Shown here piece by piece: positions 12,533 through 36,137 of a stretch of 64,000 nt of DNA. Every line of letters starts with the position of its first letter. The first letter of the stretch is position 1. A program made the position numbers and the translations under genes. Source of the stretch: Symbiodinium microadriaticum (lineage: Eukaryota > Sar > Dinophyceae > Suessiales > Symbiodiniaceae); contig LSRX01001566.1 in the NCBI GenBank assembly GCA_001939145.1, positions 47,595-111,594 on the forward strand, read 5' to 3'. The notes under the pieces are model-generated. The model did not search any database. It had not been told where the DNA came from and saw only the letters and a program-made list of their open reading frames with translations.

Positions 12533-13515
12533 GTGGATCAGAACCTGAGGTGCTCCCGTTCAAAGGCTCGAGGCCGTGGAGTGGACCGAAGCCGTCAAGA
12601 CTCTGCGCCGCAAAGAAGCTACTACTTCGACGCAGATGGCCTTGTGACAGCGCAGCTTGCGGCAGCAGCGGAGTGCGCTGGTTTAGAGGCGGTACCACAG
12701 ATGCGCTTCCTGCACTATGCTCGAGCCGGGGGCTCCTTGCCACCACACACGGATCTTTCGAGGCAGGGGCCCTCTTCTGCTCTCGCTCTCGCTTCCAAGC
12801 CCAAAGCAAGCGCCGCAACGCATTATGGGGCCAGCGTGTTGAGCTCGCTGATGAAGACGGGAGCCAGAATCCTAATGTCGCTGAACGTGCACAACCGGGT
12901 CGTCTGATGTTCGTGGCGTAGCTCTTTGTACGGTATCTGACGTGCCATCAACTTGGTTCCGGTGTTTCAGCTATGACTCATGCAGGGCTCGAGACATGAC
13001 AGTGTGTCGGATGCAAGGAAAGGTAAGCTGAGCTTCTTGCTGGATGCGCGAGCTTCAGACTTTCTCTGTTCAGGCGTGATTGGCGCACTGGGCAGCGGAC
13101 GAGCCATACCTTCATTTTGTACCTTGAGGGGGCTGCGGAGGAGGGAGGTGGCGAAACAGTCTTGCTGGAGAGTCTGTCCGGTGGCCCTCTCGCCGAAGCA
13201 AGAGCCTCAGGTGAACACATGCACCACGTAAGCCGATGGACGCTATGAAACCTAAGGTGAGCCCCGTTCGTGGAAGGCTCCTGATCTTTCCCCACGACTG
13301 TGCACACAAGGCTCTTGTGTGGGTGCAGTCTGCCTCTGTCTGCCTCATGGCACGTGAGACGATCCTCGAAGGCAATGCCTGTCGTGCAGCCAAAGCTCCT
13401 GCTTCGGGGCGAGATGAGAGAAAAACACCTGTTCTGTTTGTTAATGCTTTGCCAATGCTTTGCCAATGCTTTGCTGATACTCTACTTTGGTGTTGTTCTT
13501 ACTGCTACCCCGTAG
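12533..13515 (+). CDS. 2-oxoglutarate/Fe(II)-dependent dioxygenase (prolyl-4-hydroxylase-like), four exons
   Basis: The exons are about 12533-12762, 13074-13203, 13257-13310 and 13372-13515. Exon 1 carries MRFLHYARAGGSLPPHTDLS with the HxD iron ligands (HTD). Exon 2 reads SHTFILYLEG then GGGETVLLE, the typical core strands. Exon 3 reads SPVRGRLLIFPHDCAHK with the probable distal histidine. Exon 4 reads AMPVVQPKLLLRGEM. All three introns (311, 53 and 61 nt) have GC donors and AG acceptors, and each keeps the domain alignment without a gap. The family oxidises protein or small-molecule substrates using 2-oxoglutarate and O2; the substrate here is unknown. The true start may lie upstream (in-frame HGLCVD before 12533), and the tail after GEM is unlike the family, so another 3' intron is possible. 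Confidence 0.8.
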
Positions 13516-15983
13516 TGCCTGGCTGAATGATCACAGGTCTGAGCATTGCAAGCTGCAGGAAATCTCGAGTTCAGCCAAAGAAGCTTTTCACAACCTACGC
13601 TAATATGGTCATGTTGGAAGTGGCATGCAGTCAAGATGCTTCAGTTGCCACGCAGTCTAGCACGACTCCCAACATCTTGGACAAAGCAGTAGAAGCCGAA
13701 AAGCATGTGTAGGCATCGACGCATCCTTATGAATGCCCCATGTCGCAAGCAGATCAAGACATCAATTGAAGCACATCGTTTCAACAATCAGCTGCTACTT
13801 GTTGTCGCCATGCCCCGTGGACCGGGAAAGAGGATCATCACGGAAGCCCGTGTGAGCTGGTTTGCTTTGGTCTGCGCTTTCTGCAGGAGCAACTACAATT
13901 TGGACTACTCGCGTCCAAACCCTCAGCTCAGCTCTGATTTCAGAGAGTGGCACAGACCGTCGTCCCAGGCTTCAATGGAGTCGAAAACCAAGACCAGGCA
14001 GTGGAGACGAACCTGTAGCCAGTGACAGTGTGAAAAAGCATCTCATGTGTGCTTCCGGGCTCCCGCTTGTTGAGGAGCGATGCGTCGACGAGGCAAAACC
14101 ATTCACACCGACTTCATCGGTGTTACTGGAAATCGGAAGGCTGTTGCGAGTCAGCTTCAGGCTTCAACTGACGGGGCGGAAGACTTTGCAGCATCCTGGC
14201 TGCAGCCGAGGTTCCTGTGCACCCTGCCCTCCACAAGCCCTTCCCGCAAGCTTCCGCCACCTGAGGTCGCGCTCCGCAACATGCCGTGCTCCCGCCAAGA
14301 GTGATGTGCCGCAATCGCGCTCGCAGAGCATCTGCCGCAGCAGAGGCCGGAGCTTCAAGAAGCCTACCGGCTCACCATGATCAGCGAGGAGCCCAGTGCG
14401 GGGAAACTGTCACCCTGACGTGTCAGTAGCCAGCGGAAGGCCGTTCAACTGGTGATGAAGCTGCTCAGAAGAGAGCGAACGAGCTCGTCCTTCAGGTGCC
14501 AGTGTTCCTGGCGCTTGCATTACCTTGTTCGTGCCAAAAGTTGAAAAGACTGAGAGCTTACGCAGGCAGTCGACAAAGGAGGCTGGTATTAAGCACTTCC
14601 TCGGGTACATTCAGTGACTTTGACTCCTTGTCTTCTCCCCTTTCAGGTCCACAAGTGCGCGAAACATTCATGAAGGAGATCTCGGGACATTTGCCGGAGG
14701 TGGAGCAGTATCCGCATGCTGTCCAGCAGCCGAATGTAAACAGTGCGTGTCTTCTCCTGCAGCCTGGACCAGGGGACGCTCCGAGGGATGGACGACTCGC
14801 AGTTCCCTCAGAACTCGATGTGTCGGTGGCTGGCTGGGGCATGTACTGACACCTGCTGGAGGACAGCAAGAAGCATGTCGAGGGACACTTTTTTGCTCGA
14901 GTTCTGCATCAAGAAATTTATCGAAGGCAATCTGTCCATTGTAGAATCTGTACAATTCAAACAATGGTTCGTTGCGGCCGATGCACCCCTAAATTCACCC
15001 GAACGTGAGAACTCTGTCAACATTCCGACCTGCATGCTCCTGTGACGCATACATGGCTCTGCCAGCTCCATCTGCAGTGAGCCTTGGATTCTGAGGGCCC
15101 AGGTTCTCCGGTGTGCATGGATGACGGGAGCCATGAGCTGAAACAAGGAAAGCAGGGTCAGGGTCAGCATGCTCTTCCACGTGCCCTCCGCGTCCTTTCT
15201 CCTTCGCGCAAGCTCCTGGCCAAGCTGACAAGCTGATGTCTGCGATCTGGCATGCTGATCTCTGCTACTGTTGCGCGCCTCGACCCAGGTTAGGGCACCC
15301 GGTCCAGACCATCGCTTGAGCCGAATTAGACCAGACGCCATCGCAGGAGCTGTGAAGATGTTTTCACTCCGCTTGGAAGCTTCGCGCGCGCGCGCGCGTC
15401 ACTTCTTTGTCTTGCCAGCAAGGAGGCCGAGGAGGCCCGCATGTCGAAGCTTCCATGCACGAGCCTTGGGTGCTTGGAGGACCGGCGACAGGGATCGTAC
15501 AGGCCCAACTAGAGCTCTTGCGAGTCGCCGTCCGAATGTGAACAGTATAGTCCTGGACTCGATCGGAAGCATGTTGGGTTGGGAGGGGAGCTGATTTGAC
15601 TGGCTACACTCGTCTCCTTCTCTGCGACACTGTGCCTCGTTCCGGCACAGTCACAAAGGAGCTGCGCTTGGCGGGTGCGGGTTGATAGCTCGCTCAGCCA
15701 AGAGACGAGGCTCTGAAACTCAAACGTTTAGGCCTGACTGCTGATGCTGTTGCCATTGCCCGTGGTGAGGATTGCGAAGGGCGGCTCTTCCAGACTTGCT
15801 GCAGTCAACTTTGGGGAAAAGGGACTGCATCCCAGATTGCCTCTGTCGTGTTCTTGCGCAAAGTGTGTCGGAAGATGGTACATGTCGCAGGAGCTGAAGC
15901 GGGTGATCAGCTGGACGTTGGCGCAGCGAGGTGCATGGTGGCTCTCGAAACGGCTTTTTGGCATGCCTGCAGTTTACCCACAG
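13516..15983. other. No recognised exon; possible 5' part of the RpoC2 gene
   Basis: I recognised no conserved motif in this stretch. The first amino acids of RpoC2 and any plastid-targeting leader should lie upstream of 15984, so unrecognised short exons may be here. A short (CG)n run lies at 15388-15398. Confidence 0.4.
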
Positions 15984-28230
<12,247 letters not shown>

Positions 28231-29195
28231 CAGGGACAAAGCTCGCGCTCTTCCTCGCCGCTCCTTCAGTTTTAAGGGGTGCTGATGCTGATATGATCAA
28301 CCTGTCATCAACAAAGCTGAGATTTTCCATGACAATCATACAAATCAAGAAATTGTGTCAAGGAATGGTACCTCATGGTGTAATCAGTGTAATCTGCCGG
28401 TTGGCAAGCTAAGAAAACACGTAGGCGCCAGTGCAAGTATTTTCGTGATCAAATCCCTCCTAACAATCCGGCACCCTCTTCGGCACACTGCCAATCATGG
28501 CCGATGGTCGCAACTTTTTCGAAAAGGCCCAAGCAATCAAGACAACCCGACAAAGTAAGTCAGACCCAAATTCATTTGGGTCCTATTCACACCCATTACG
28601 TCCAATCACCACTCTTACTCCGTGTGCACCACAGACATCCCGCCATGTTCAACGTGATCTTATGCCCCCACGCAACAGATTGACACCATACTCACCTCAC
28701 CGCCCCGACAGAATGCTCAACTCCCTCTGAGACCTTCGTGAAGAAGACAGATTATGGTCGATCTTTTTGACGTACTTTTCAGGCCCCCCGTTGCCACAGC
28801 TTTCAACAAATCGCACACGGCGCCACCGAACGAGCTCGTACAAGCTTCACTGCAGCTTCATCTTAACACCACCGCAGTCCCAACTATTCATCGCCTCCAG
28901 CTCCACCAAGCCTGAGCCGGCCCACCTTCACAGCAAGCCACACCCAAGCCGCCAACAACCACCAGCGCTCTATCCTTGTTTGCCAAGGCAGCGCACGAGT
29001 CAACAACCACCCAGATCGTCAAAAAAGCCATGCTGACCCCAGAGTGTAGACCGATTCAGGAACCAAGCCCGCAATTCAGGAACTTGTCCAGCAAAATCAG
29101 GACCTGAACGGAGAATTCAGGTACAGGAAATCAGGAACCAAGCTCACCATTCCGGAATCGAAACGGTGCCATTCATGAGTTGGGTCTTAGGGCTC
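28231..29195. other. No recognised exon; possible RpoC2 3' intron or intergenic DNA
   Basis: C-rich, low-Gly frames dominate 28.5-29.04 kb. A short degenerate ATTCAGGAACC-type repeat lies at 29.05-29.16 kb. No motif for the missing RpoC2 end was seen. Confidence 0.4.
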
Positions 29196-29815
29196 CGGGC
29201 TGTGCAGGGTTTGAGGATTAAGCGCGTTTTGGGGTTTAGGGTTCGAGGTTCTTCGGGGTCTTGGGTTTTCCGGTTAGCATTTAGTTGTTCAAGTTAGCAG
29301 GTTTGAAGATTAAATGTGATTTTGAGGTTTAGGCTTTAGGGCTCGAAGTTCTTGGGGGTTCCTGGTTTTACGGTTTAAAGGTTTCGTTTTGCAAGCGTAT
29401 AGGATTTGAAATTGGACTGCGGCCTCGAGGTTTTTTTTGGTTTTTGGTTTCCGGTTTGGGGTTTAGTTTTTCAAATTTTTAGGGTTTGAGGATTTAATGT
29501 GTTTTGGGGTTGAAGGCTCGAGGTTCTTTGTATTTCTTGTTTCCCGGTTTCGGGTTTAGTTTGAAGTGGGGTTTCGGGCTCGAGTTTTTTTGGGTTTTCG
29601 ATTTCCCGGTTTAGGGTTTAGTTTTTCAAACTTTTAGGGCTTGAAGATTTAGTGTGTGTTGGGGTTGAAGGCTCGAAGTTCTTGGTAGTTCCTGGTTTTC
29701 CGGTTTAGGGTTTAGTTTTCAAGCTTAGAGGGGCTTGAAGATTCAATGCATTTTGAGGTTTAGGGCTCGAGGTTCTTTGGGGTTTCTGGTTTTCCGGTTT
29801 AGGGTTTTACAGAAG
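29196..29815 (+). repeat. Degenerate telomere-like tandem repeat, about 110-bp units
   Basis: About five or six copies of a unit run GGTTTAGGGTTCGAGGTTCTT…TTTCCGGTTTAGGGTTTAG…TTGAAGATT. Each has embedded TTTAGGG heptamers, the plant/dinoflagellate-type telomere sequence. The copies are diverged. The strand is consistently TTTAGGG on plus. Confidence 0.75.
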
Positions 29816-30039
29816 TGTGCAATCGCATACACAAACGTTGTGTGTGCTGATCTGCGGCTTAAAGGGGGGCTACGGAGAAGACTCTCGAGCCATCCTCTGC
29901 TGAAACTCGTGATGGAAATAGCTGGCAAAGCCATTGTACAAACAAGCTTCAGCAGAAGCACAAATTCCCAACAGCACATACTGTTGGGTTTCAGTCTCTA
30001 AAGAAAACAGGCCCAGATCAACTATGACGCGGACGGCCA

Positions 30040-30315
30040 AAACGGAATAATCCGGAAATGAAACGGAAATGATGAAATATGAACGACGGAATTATCCGGA
30101 AATGAAACGGAAATGATGAAATATGAACGACGGAATACTCCGGAAATGAAACGGAAATGATGAAATATGAACGATGGAATACTCCGGAAATGAAACGGAA
30201 ATGATGAAATACGAATGACGGAATAATGCGGACATGAAACGGAAATGATGAAATGCGAATGACGGAATAATCCGGAAATGAAACGGAAATGATGGAATAT
30301 GAATGACGGAATAAT
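30040..30315 (+). repeat. 44-bp tandem repeat, about six copies
   Basis: The unit is GGAATAATCCGGAAATGAA followed by ACGGAAATGATGAAATATGAACGAC, repeated with few substitutions. Internally it is itself a GGAAATGA dimer. The reverse frame is open because 132 bp (three units) is a multiple of three; it encodes SFPFHFRIIPSF-type repeats and is not called a gene. Confidence 0.9.
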
Positions 30316-30414
30316 CCTATCCCCCTTTTATTAAATGCCCCCCTAATAATAAAAATACATTGACCAAAATCCCCCCAAAAAATACCCTGCCCTTTAAAAC
30401 CCAATTTGAATTAG

Positions 30415-31670
30415 GGGGGTGGGATTAGGGTTAAGGGTTTAGGGTTTAGGCTGCCTACCTTGCTCAACTCGCTGTCTTTTTTAGGGTGCCTGCCTCGGCT
30501 CTGTCTGCGAGCTTGGCTCTCTGCCGGCCTACCTCGCTTTTCTAGAAAGCCCAGCCTGAGTGCCTGTCTTTACGAGGGCCTAAAAGGGTTCTACAAGGGT
30601 TTAGGGTTTAGGGTTTGAAGGGTTCTATAAAGGGTTTTTACGAGGGCCTAAAAGGTTTCTACAAGGGTTAAGGTTTAGGGTTTTGAGGGCTTGAAAAAGG
30701 GTCCGGCAGCAGGCTGGCTGAAGCTGGCTCTCCGGCCTTATAATCAAAAATCAGCTCTGCCTCATTGCCTCTCTGGCTTTAAGGTTTGTTGTTTAGGGTT
30801 TAAGTAGGGTTTTAAGGGCTCTAAAAGGGTAAAAGGGCCTAAAAGGGTTCTAGAAGGGTTTAGGGTTTAGGGTCTTAATTAAGGGCTCTAAAAGGGTTTT
30901 TACGAGGGCCTAAAAGGGTTCTAGAAGGGTTTAGGGTTCAGGGTCTTAAAGGCTCTAAAAGGGTAAAAGGGCCTAAAAGGGTTCTAGAAGGGTTTAGAGT
31001 TTAATTAGGGTCTTAAGGGGGCTAACATCGGGCAGTAAAAAGGCTGGCTGACTGTCTGCCTGCCTGGCTGCCCTTCACACGTTGGTGCAAAGGAGCAGCC
31101 AAGGAAAATGGAGGCCCTGCCTGCCTAGCTTTCTGAACCCAGGAGGCGAGACGAACCGCTTGGCGCTGTGTCTCTGCCTGCCGAGGTTCAGGGTTCAAAC
31201 CCGGAACCCTAAACCCCTAAACCCTACACCCCTAACAAAACCCCAACCAAACCCCAACTAAACCCCCCAAACCCTCAACCCCAGATGGCCTGCTGCTCGT
31301 GGCGTCTCACATCCACGCCCAAAGGCCATCCAGTAGTCCTGGCAGGCGTTTTGGGTTTAGGGTTTAGGGTTTTGGGGTTGGGTTCGGTCCCGGCGGTTCT
31401 CTGCACAGCTGGCTTTCTTGCTGAGCAGGGACAGCTCTTCCTGGCAGGCTTGTTGCTTGGGGTTTAGGGTTTAGGGTTTGAAAGAAGGTTCTGCCTGCAT
31501 GGCATCCAGTCTCTCTGTCTGGCTGTCGAGGGTGTCGGCGATGCGGGCCAGGAGCTGCACCATCACCTCATTTAATTAATTAGGGGTTAATTAATTAACT
31601 AAGGAGCCCCTAAAACCCTAAAACCCTAAAGCCCTAAACCCTAAACCCTAAACCCCAAGCAAGAAACCTT
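30415..31670. repeat. Interstitial telomere-like repeats in both orientations
   Basis: GGGTTTAGGGTTTAGGG blocks recur (30.42-30.45, 30.60, 30.84-31.0, 31.35 and 31.46 kb), mixed with an AAAGGGTTCTANAAGGG unit. CCCTAAACCC blocks in the opposite orientation lie at 31.20-31.27 and 31.61-31.66 kb. Short unique Leu-rich pieces separate them. No gene is seen. Confidence 0.8.
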
Positions 31671-32212
31671 AAACCTCCTTCAGCAAAAGCATTGCCTGGC
31701 TGGTGTCTGCCTGGCTCCCCTCGCTGCCTTGCTGTCCGGCGGCTGTCTCCTGTCAGGGTGAGGGTCTAGGCGGGGGGCGTAAGGGGCTGCTCACTGCCTC
31801 ACCTGCCTCCTGCACGGTCGGCAAGCTCGAGGTGGCCATTTCTGCCTGACCGATGCTGTTTTGGTTTTTTTTCATTAATTACACGGCTCCCTGTCTGGCC
31901 TGGAGGTCTGTCTGGGCGGGCTGTCTGCTGGGGCTAAGTGCTGGCTTGAGCCTGTCTCTCTACAAAACACAGTGCTGTGCTGCCTGGCTGTTCTAACTGA
32001 CTGGCTTGCTTCAGCAGGCTGCACTTTCTGTCTCTCGGCTCGTGTCTGGCCGGCGGCTGGCTCGCTTGCACCTGCCCACAGAAAAAAAGGCTGACTGAGC
32101 TCAAGTTGCATGGCTGGCTGGCTTCGGAATCGAGCTCAACTTTTCTTGCTTCTGGCTGTCTCTCTGTCACTGACCTGTCTGGCTGTCTGGCTGTCTGGCC
32201 ACTGGGGGACCC

Positions 32213-32872
32213 TTATCGGGTCCGCCGCCCCAGGCGGCTTGCACCCACGGCAAAAGTGCGGCCAGTGGCCATCTGTCTGACTGTCCATCCTCTTATTGCA
32301 TGCCTCCTTGCCGCAAGCGAGGCATGCAATAATGCAGAAGTGGACTTTCTGGCTGGGGACATATTTAATATGCCCCTGCCTCCAGTCCTCTGCCACGGCT
32401 TGATGTGGATCAAGCCGTCCTGACTGACTTGCTCGCTGTGCTGGCTGCCTGTCTGGCTCCACCACCATGACTGGCTGTAGTAAGGCTGGCTGCTCCACGA
32501 CCACGGCTTGTCTGGCTGACTCCCCTGTCCCGGCTGGCTGTCTGTCTGACTCGGCTCACTCCCCTTTCCCGGCTGGCTGTCTGTCTGACTCCCCTTCGGC
32601 TCACTCCCCTTTCCTGGCTGGCTGTCCGGGTCGTCTGACTTTCTGTCTCCCATCTTGCCTCTGCTCTTGCTTCTCTTTCTGGCACCGGCACCTCTGCCTG
32701 TCTTGCCTGTCTTGCCTGCTGGCTGTTCGCTGTCTGGCGGCAGCGAAGCATCCAACAGCCTGTGGAGCAGCTTTCGCTGCTCGTCCTTGCCTAGCTGTCT
32801 GGCTGTCTCGGCAAAGTCTTCCTCACTGGCTGTCAAGAGGCACTGGAAAGCGCTTTCCAGTTCAAAAGACAT
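32213..32872 (-). CDS. Low-complexity Gln/Ser/Asp-rich transposon-associated protein, possibly frameshifted
   Basis: The frame starts MSFELESAFQCLLTASEEDF, a plausible helical N-terminus. It continues through a basic stretch (residues about 65-75), then tandem DSQPGKGSEP-type decapeptides and a Trp/Ser/Gln-rich segment. Near 32.33 kb the neighbouring frame gives a better ending with a Cys/His cluster (IACLACGKEACNK…GHWPHFCRGC), so one indel may separate two halves of the original protein. It lies downstream of and on the same strand as the Ulp1/transposase genes and is probably part of the same mobile territory. Function is unknown. Confidence 0.45.
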   Translation of the reverse strand: MSFELESAFQCLLTASEEDFAETARQLGKDEQRKLLHRLLDASLPPDSEQPAGKTGKTGRGAGARKRSKSRGKMGDRKSDDPDSQPGKGSEPKGSQTDSQPGKGSEPSQTDSQPGQGSQPDKPWSWSSQPYYSQSWWWSQTGSQHSEQVSQDGLIHIKPWQRTGGRGILNMSPARKSTSALLHASLAARRHAIRGWTVRQMATGRTFAVGASRLGRRTR

Positions 32873-33411
32873 GGCTGGCTGCCTGCTGGAGAAGTCTGTC
32901 TGTCTGTCTTTTCAGCACAAGAGAGTGTCTGTCTGTGTCTCTGTGTGTGTGTGTGTGTGTCTGTTTGCTGCAAAGTCCAACTGTCTGGACTGATTGGAGC
33001 AAATGCGAGAAACAGGAGGGTCACATTCAGGAAATGCCTCCTTGCACTTGCTGTCTGTCAAAGCATGCCTGCTCGCACTTGCTGTCTGTCAAAGCAGCTT
33101 CCGGCCTGAACTGGCTGTCGCCGGCAAGTTCAAGGGAGCTGGACACCTGGCCAAATTGATTTTGTTTTAATTAGTCGTTCATTCATTATTCAGGTTGCCT
33201 GCCTGTCAGGCTCTGAGGAGCTGTCTCTCGCTGTCGTGACTTCCTGCAGTGGCTTGCCTGTGGGGCAGTTCTCAAGGCTCACACCAATCTCAAACAAAGA
33301 GTGCAGGCCAATCAATCCCATGATGATGCTGTTCAGTTGCCAGAAGGATCAATCTCTTCGTTTCAAATGTCGTCTCATCGCAATCCAGAACAATCAATCC
33401 AGCCAGCATCC

Positions 33412-33560
33412 GAAACGAGGCACAGCCAGTACTAAACTTGTACTAGGATCAAGCACAATCCAGCCAGCGTCCGAAAGGAGGCACAGCCAGTACTAAACTT
33501 GTACTAGGATCAAGCACAATCCAGCCAGCATCCGAAACGAGGCACAGCCAGTAATCAACA
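33412..33560 (+). repeat. 61-bp tandem repeat (two full copies and a partial)
   Basis: The unit runs GAGGCACAGCCAGTACTAAA, CTTGTACTAGGATCAAGCAC, AATCCAGCCAGCRTCCGAAA. Each unit contains the palindromic pair AGTAC…GTACT. Related copies lie at about 33.90-33.97, 34.95-34.99 and 35.67-35.95 kb. Confidence 0.85.
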
Positions 33561-33763
33561 TGTACTACATCCATTCATCACTCAGGCAGCCAGAAATTAG
33601 TCAACTTGATTCATCAAATCTCAATTCCTGTTGGAGAACTTGCCCGATTGGCCTTGGTCAAAATATCTCGATTCTGGATGCGAACCGCGAAACCGCAGAA
33701 TCCTGTCCCATAGCCCTTGGTTAGCTGAGACATAGCGAAATCCACTGAAAAAGGCCCGAAGAC

Positions 33764-33840
33764 ACGGGGGGGATCGAGCCCACGACGCTTCTTTTTTACC
33801 TGAGAGGCCAGAGGCTTAACCACTGCACTACAGCCAACCC
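33764..33840 (-). repeat. tRNA-derived (SINE-like) sequence
   Basis: The reverse strand reads GGCTGTAGTGCAGTGGTTAA (A-box-like), an anticodon-arm-like stretch, then GTGGGCTCGATCCC (B-box-like). The stems are imperfect, so a functional tRNA is unlikely. A tRNA-derived SINE head or tRNA pseudogene fits. Confidence 0.5.
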
Positions 33841-34013
33841 TGGCCAAACGTTATTGTTCAAACAATTTGGGATTGTCAAGAGTCCTCTATCACACCGGTC
33901 ATCGAGGCACAGCCAGTACTCAACATGTACTATCATCAAGCACGATCCAGGCAGCATCCAAACCGAGGCAAAACTGGAACGATAATTAATTAACTACAGA
34001 GAAGACAAAGCAA

Positions 34014-34868
34014 AAGACGCAGCCCCGGCAGGTTCGGGTGAGAGGTCCTCGTCGCCACCCTGCTCAGTCTTGCCCTTGTTTGCCTTTGGCTAGCACTGTT
34101 TCCAAGGCAGGCTTCGCAGCTCCAATTCTGGACTGTCTTCCAATTCGTTGGTCAGCTCGTTCATCGTCAGCGGCTCTGTGGCGGTGCCGGAAGTGCGGGT
34201 TGCCAGTTCGGTCTCCAGGAGCTCGAGGTCCACACAAGCACTCTTAATGTAGGGTTCGGGTGCCCTGAACTTTAGCCTACAGCAAAAAACAAGAGTAGTT
34301 GCTAACACCTCCAATGTGAAAGTCGGGTCAGTTTGATCCAGACACGTCCGGGAATCGAGCCCACGAACATAGCCCAACAGGCTCGCGGGGTCGCATGCCT
34401 TTCCACTGAGCTATGTCCGCCGAGGATAGGCTGCATTTTCGAATGATGATGGGCTGGCGACTGTGGTGGATCGTGCCAAAATCGGTCTGGGGCAAATCGA
34501 CCGGACTTCCACATTGGAGGTGTTAGCAACTGCTCTTTTTTTTGCTGTAGGCTAAAGTTCAGGGCACCCGAACCCTACATTAAGAGTGCTTGTGTGGACC
34601 TCGAGCCCCTGGAGACTTAACTGGCTGGCTGCACTGGCCTGCTCGAGCGGTTGGTTGCAAGGGACCCGGTGTCGGACCACCATGAGCCGCTGAGCTTGAA
34701 GGAGCAGCAGTACAGCGAATCGGAAGGCACTCCCTTCGAAACAGGAAGCTGATGGCCTTCAAGCAGTACCAAGACTGGCTGAGACACCGCCAAAGAGACT
34801 GGCATTCAAGACTGAGCAGGGTGGCGTCCAGGACCTCTCACCCGAACCTGCCGGGGCTGCGTCTTTTG
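34014..34868. repeat. Long inverted repeat (fold-back), arms about 310 and 370 bp
   Basis: The left arm 34014-34323 and right arm 34500-34868 are reverse complements. The outer ends (AGACGCAGCCCCGGCAGG / CCTGCCGGGGCTGCGTCT) and inner ends (CTAACACCTCCAATGTG / CACATTGGAGGTGTTAG) are nearly exact. The middles are diverged and differ in length. The loop of about 175 bp holds a tRNA-like sequence. A third partial copy of the right inner arm is at 35220-35335. Confidence 0.85.
34343..34422 (-). repeat. tRNA-derived (SINE-like) sequence in the loop of a long fold-back
   Basis: The reverse strand has GGACATAGCTCAGTGGAAAG (A box) and GTGGGCTCGATTCCCGG (B box) with tRNA-like spacing. It sits between the two arms of the inverted repeat at 34014-34868. 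Confidence 0.5.
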
Positions 34869-35109
34869 GACTCTGTTGTCTGCATCGTTCCAATTTTATC
34901 GGATGATTCCCGACGGGCAAGCCGAGAGCAACAAAGGTCGCAGCCTCCCCAAGAAGGCACAGCCAGTACTAAACTTGTGCGACAATCAAGTTGGTCAATC
35001 AAGGTCTCGATTCCCGCTTGGGAACCACGAAATGACGGCTTTCAGGAAGAGCTCAGCAAGAAAGAAAAGAAGTGGCAGGAGCTGCAGCTGCACCGGCGGC
35101 CTCACCCGC

Positions 35110-35190
35110 TGCCGGATTCGAGCCCATGCACATCTTGGGAGGCGACCCTGAACAGAAGCCCATGCACTAAGCTAGACCTTCCCTGAGCAT
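35110..35190 (-). repeat. tRNA-derived (SINE-like) sequence
   Basis: The reverse strand has GGTCTAGCTTAGTGCATGGG (A-box-like) and ATGGGCTCGAATCCGGC (B-box-like) at tRNA spacing. The stems are imperfect. Confidence 0.45.
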
Positions 35191-35219
35191 CAGGGTAGCA
35201 CAAGCTATCGTTCATTTGA

Positions 35220-35335
35220 CGGCCCTGGTGAATCGTGCCGAAGCCGGTCTGGAGCAAATCGACCGAACTTTCACATTGGAGGTGTTAGCGACTGCTCCTT
35301 TTTTGTGTTGTAGGCTAAAGTTCAGGGTACCCTAA
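35220..35335 (+). repeat. Additional copy of the fold-back inner arm
   Basis: This direct repeat of 34461-34575 shares AATCGTGCC, GGTCTGG.GCAAATCGACCG, CACATTGGAGGTGTTAG and TAGGCTAAAGTTCAGGG, with scattered substitutions. Confidence 0.75.
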
Positions 35336-35669
35336 ACCCCGGCATGACTCGGCGATTGGAAGTGCAGCTTGGCCTGCTGGCAAATTGTGGATGTCCTCTA
35401 TGTGGTCGAGGAGAAGCAGAGCTTCTGGTGTCTGAAGGAAGCACAGATGGAAGCACAGAAGGAAGTCAAAGAGGAATGACAATGCCGAAGACGACGCGGC
35501 AGAGGACGAAGAAGATGGCATACGGGAGTGGCGACGGCAAGCTCACCCGGACACCCGCCGAGTCTCTTTCTTTGTTTGTGTGGGAGTCTTTTGGCAAATC
35601 ATCCTTTTCGAAGATGTGGTCACAAAACTTATTTGTACTAACTAATTATTTACAATCATTCATCATCCA

Positions 35670-35950
35670 GGCAGCATCCGAAAGGAGGCACAGCCAGTAC
35701 TACACTTGTACTAGGATCAAGCACAATCCAGCCAGCATCCGAAACGAGGCACAGCCAGTACTAAACTTGTACTACAATCAAGCACAATCCAGCCAGCATC
35801 CGAAACGAGGCACAGCCAGTAGTAAACTTGTAGTACAATCATTCATCAGTTTTCATCATCCAGGTAGCGTCCGAACCGAGGCACAACCAGTACTCAACTT
35901 GTACTACAATCAGGCACAATCCAGCCAGCATGCGAAAGGAGGCACAGCCG
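35670..35950 (+). repeat. Second array of the 61-bp repeat (about four to five copies)
   Basis: These are the same unit as at 33.4 kb, with variants CTACAATCAAG and CTACAATCATTCATC between copies. A TTAATTAATTA tract follows at 35.98 kb. Confidence 0.85.
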
Positions 35951-36137
35951 ATCATGCCCATGGAGCGTTGTTCAAATATTAATTAATTATCGAGTTCTGA
36001 AGAGTCCTTTCTTGACTAGTACTGCTCCAATTGATGCAGGCAAGCAACACTGAGTCGACATGAGTCAAAGGCAGCTGCTGCATTCGCTAATTAATCGGAT
36101 GTGCATGCCTCAATCCATCAAATTTGCAGGCCTGGCT

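Noticed and set aside
28497..29036. Pro/Ser/Thr-rich frames at 28.5-29.0 kb
   Set aside because: Composition reflects C-rich DNA. No motif is seen and no link to rpoC2's missing end.
30040..30315. CRISPR array
   Set aside because: Units are contiguous 44-bp tandem repeats without unique spacers, in a eukaryotic context.
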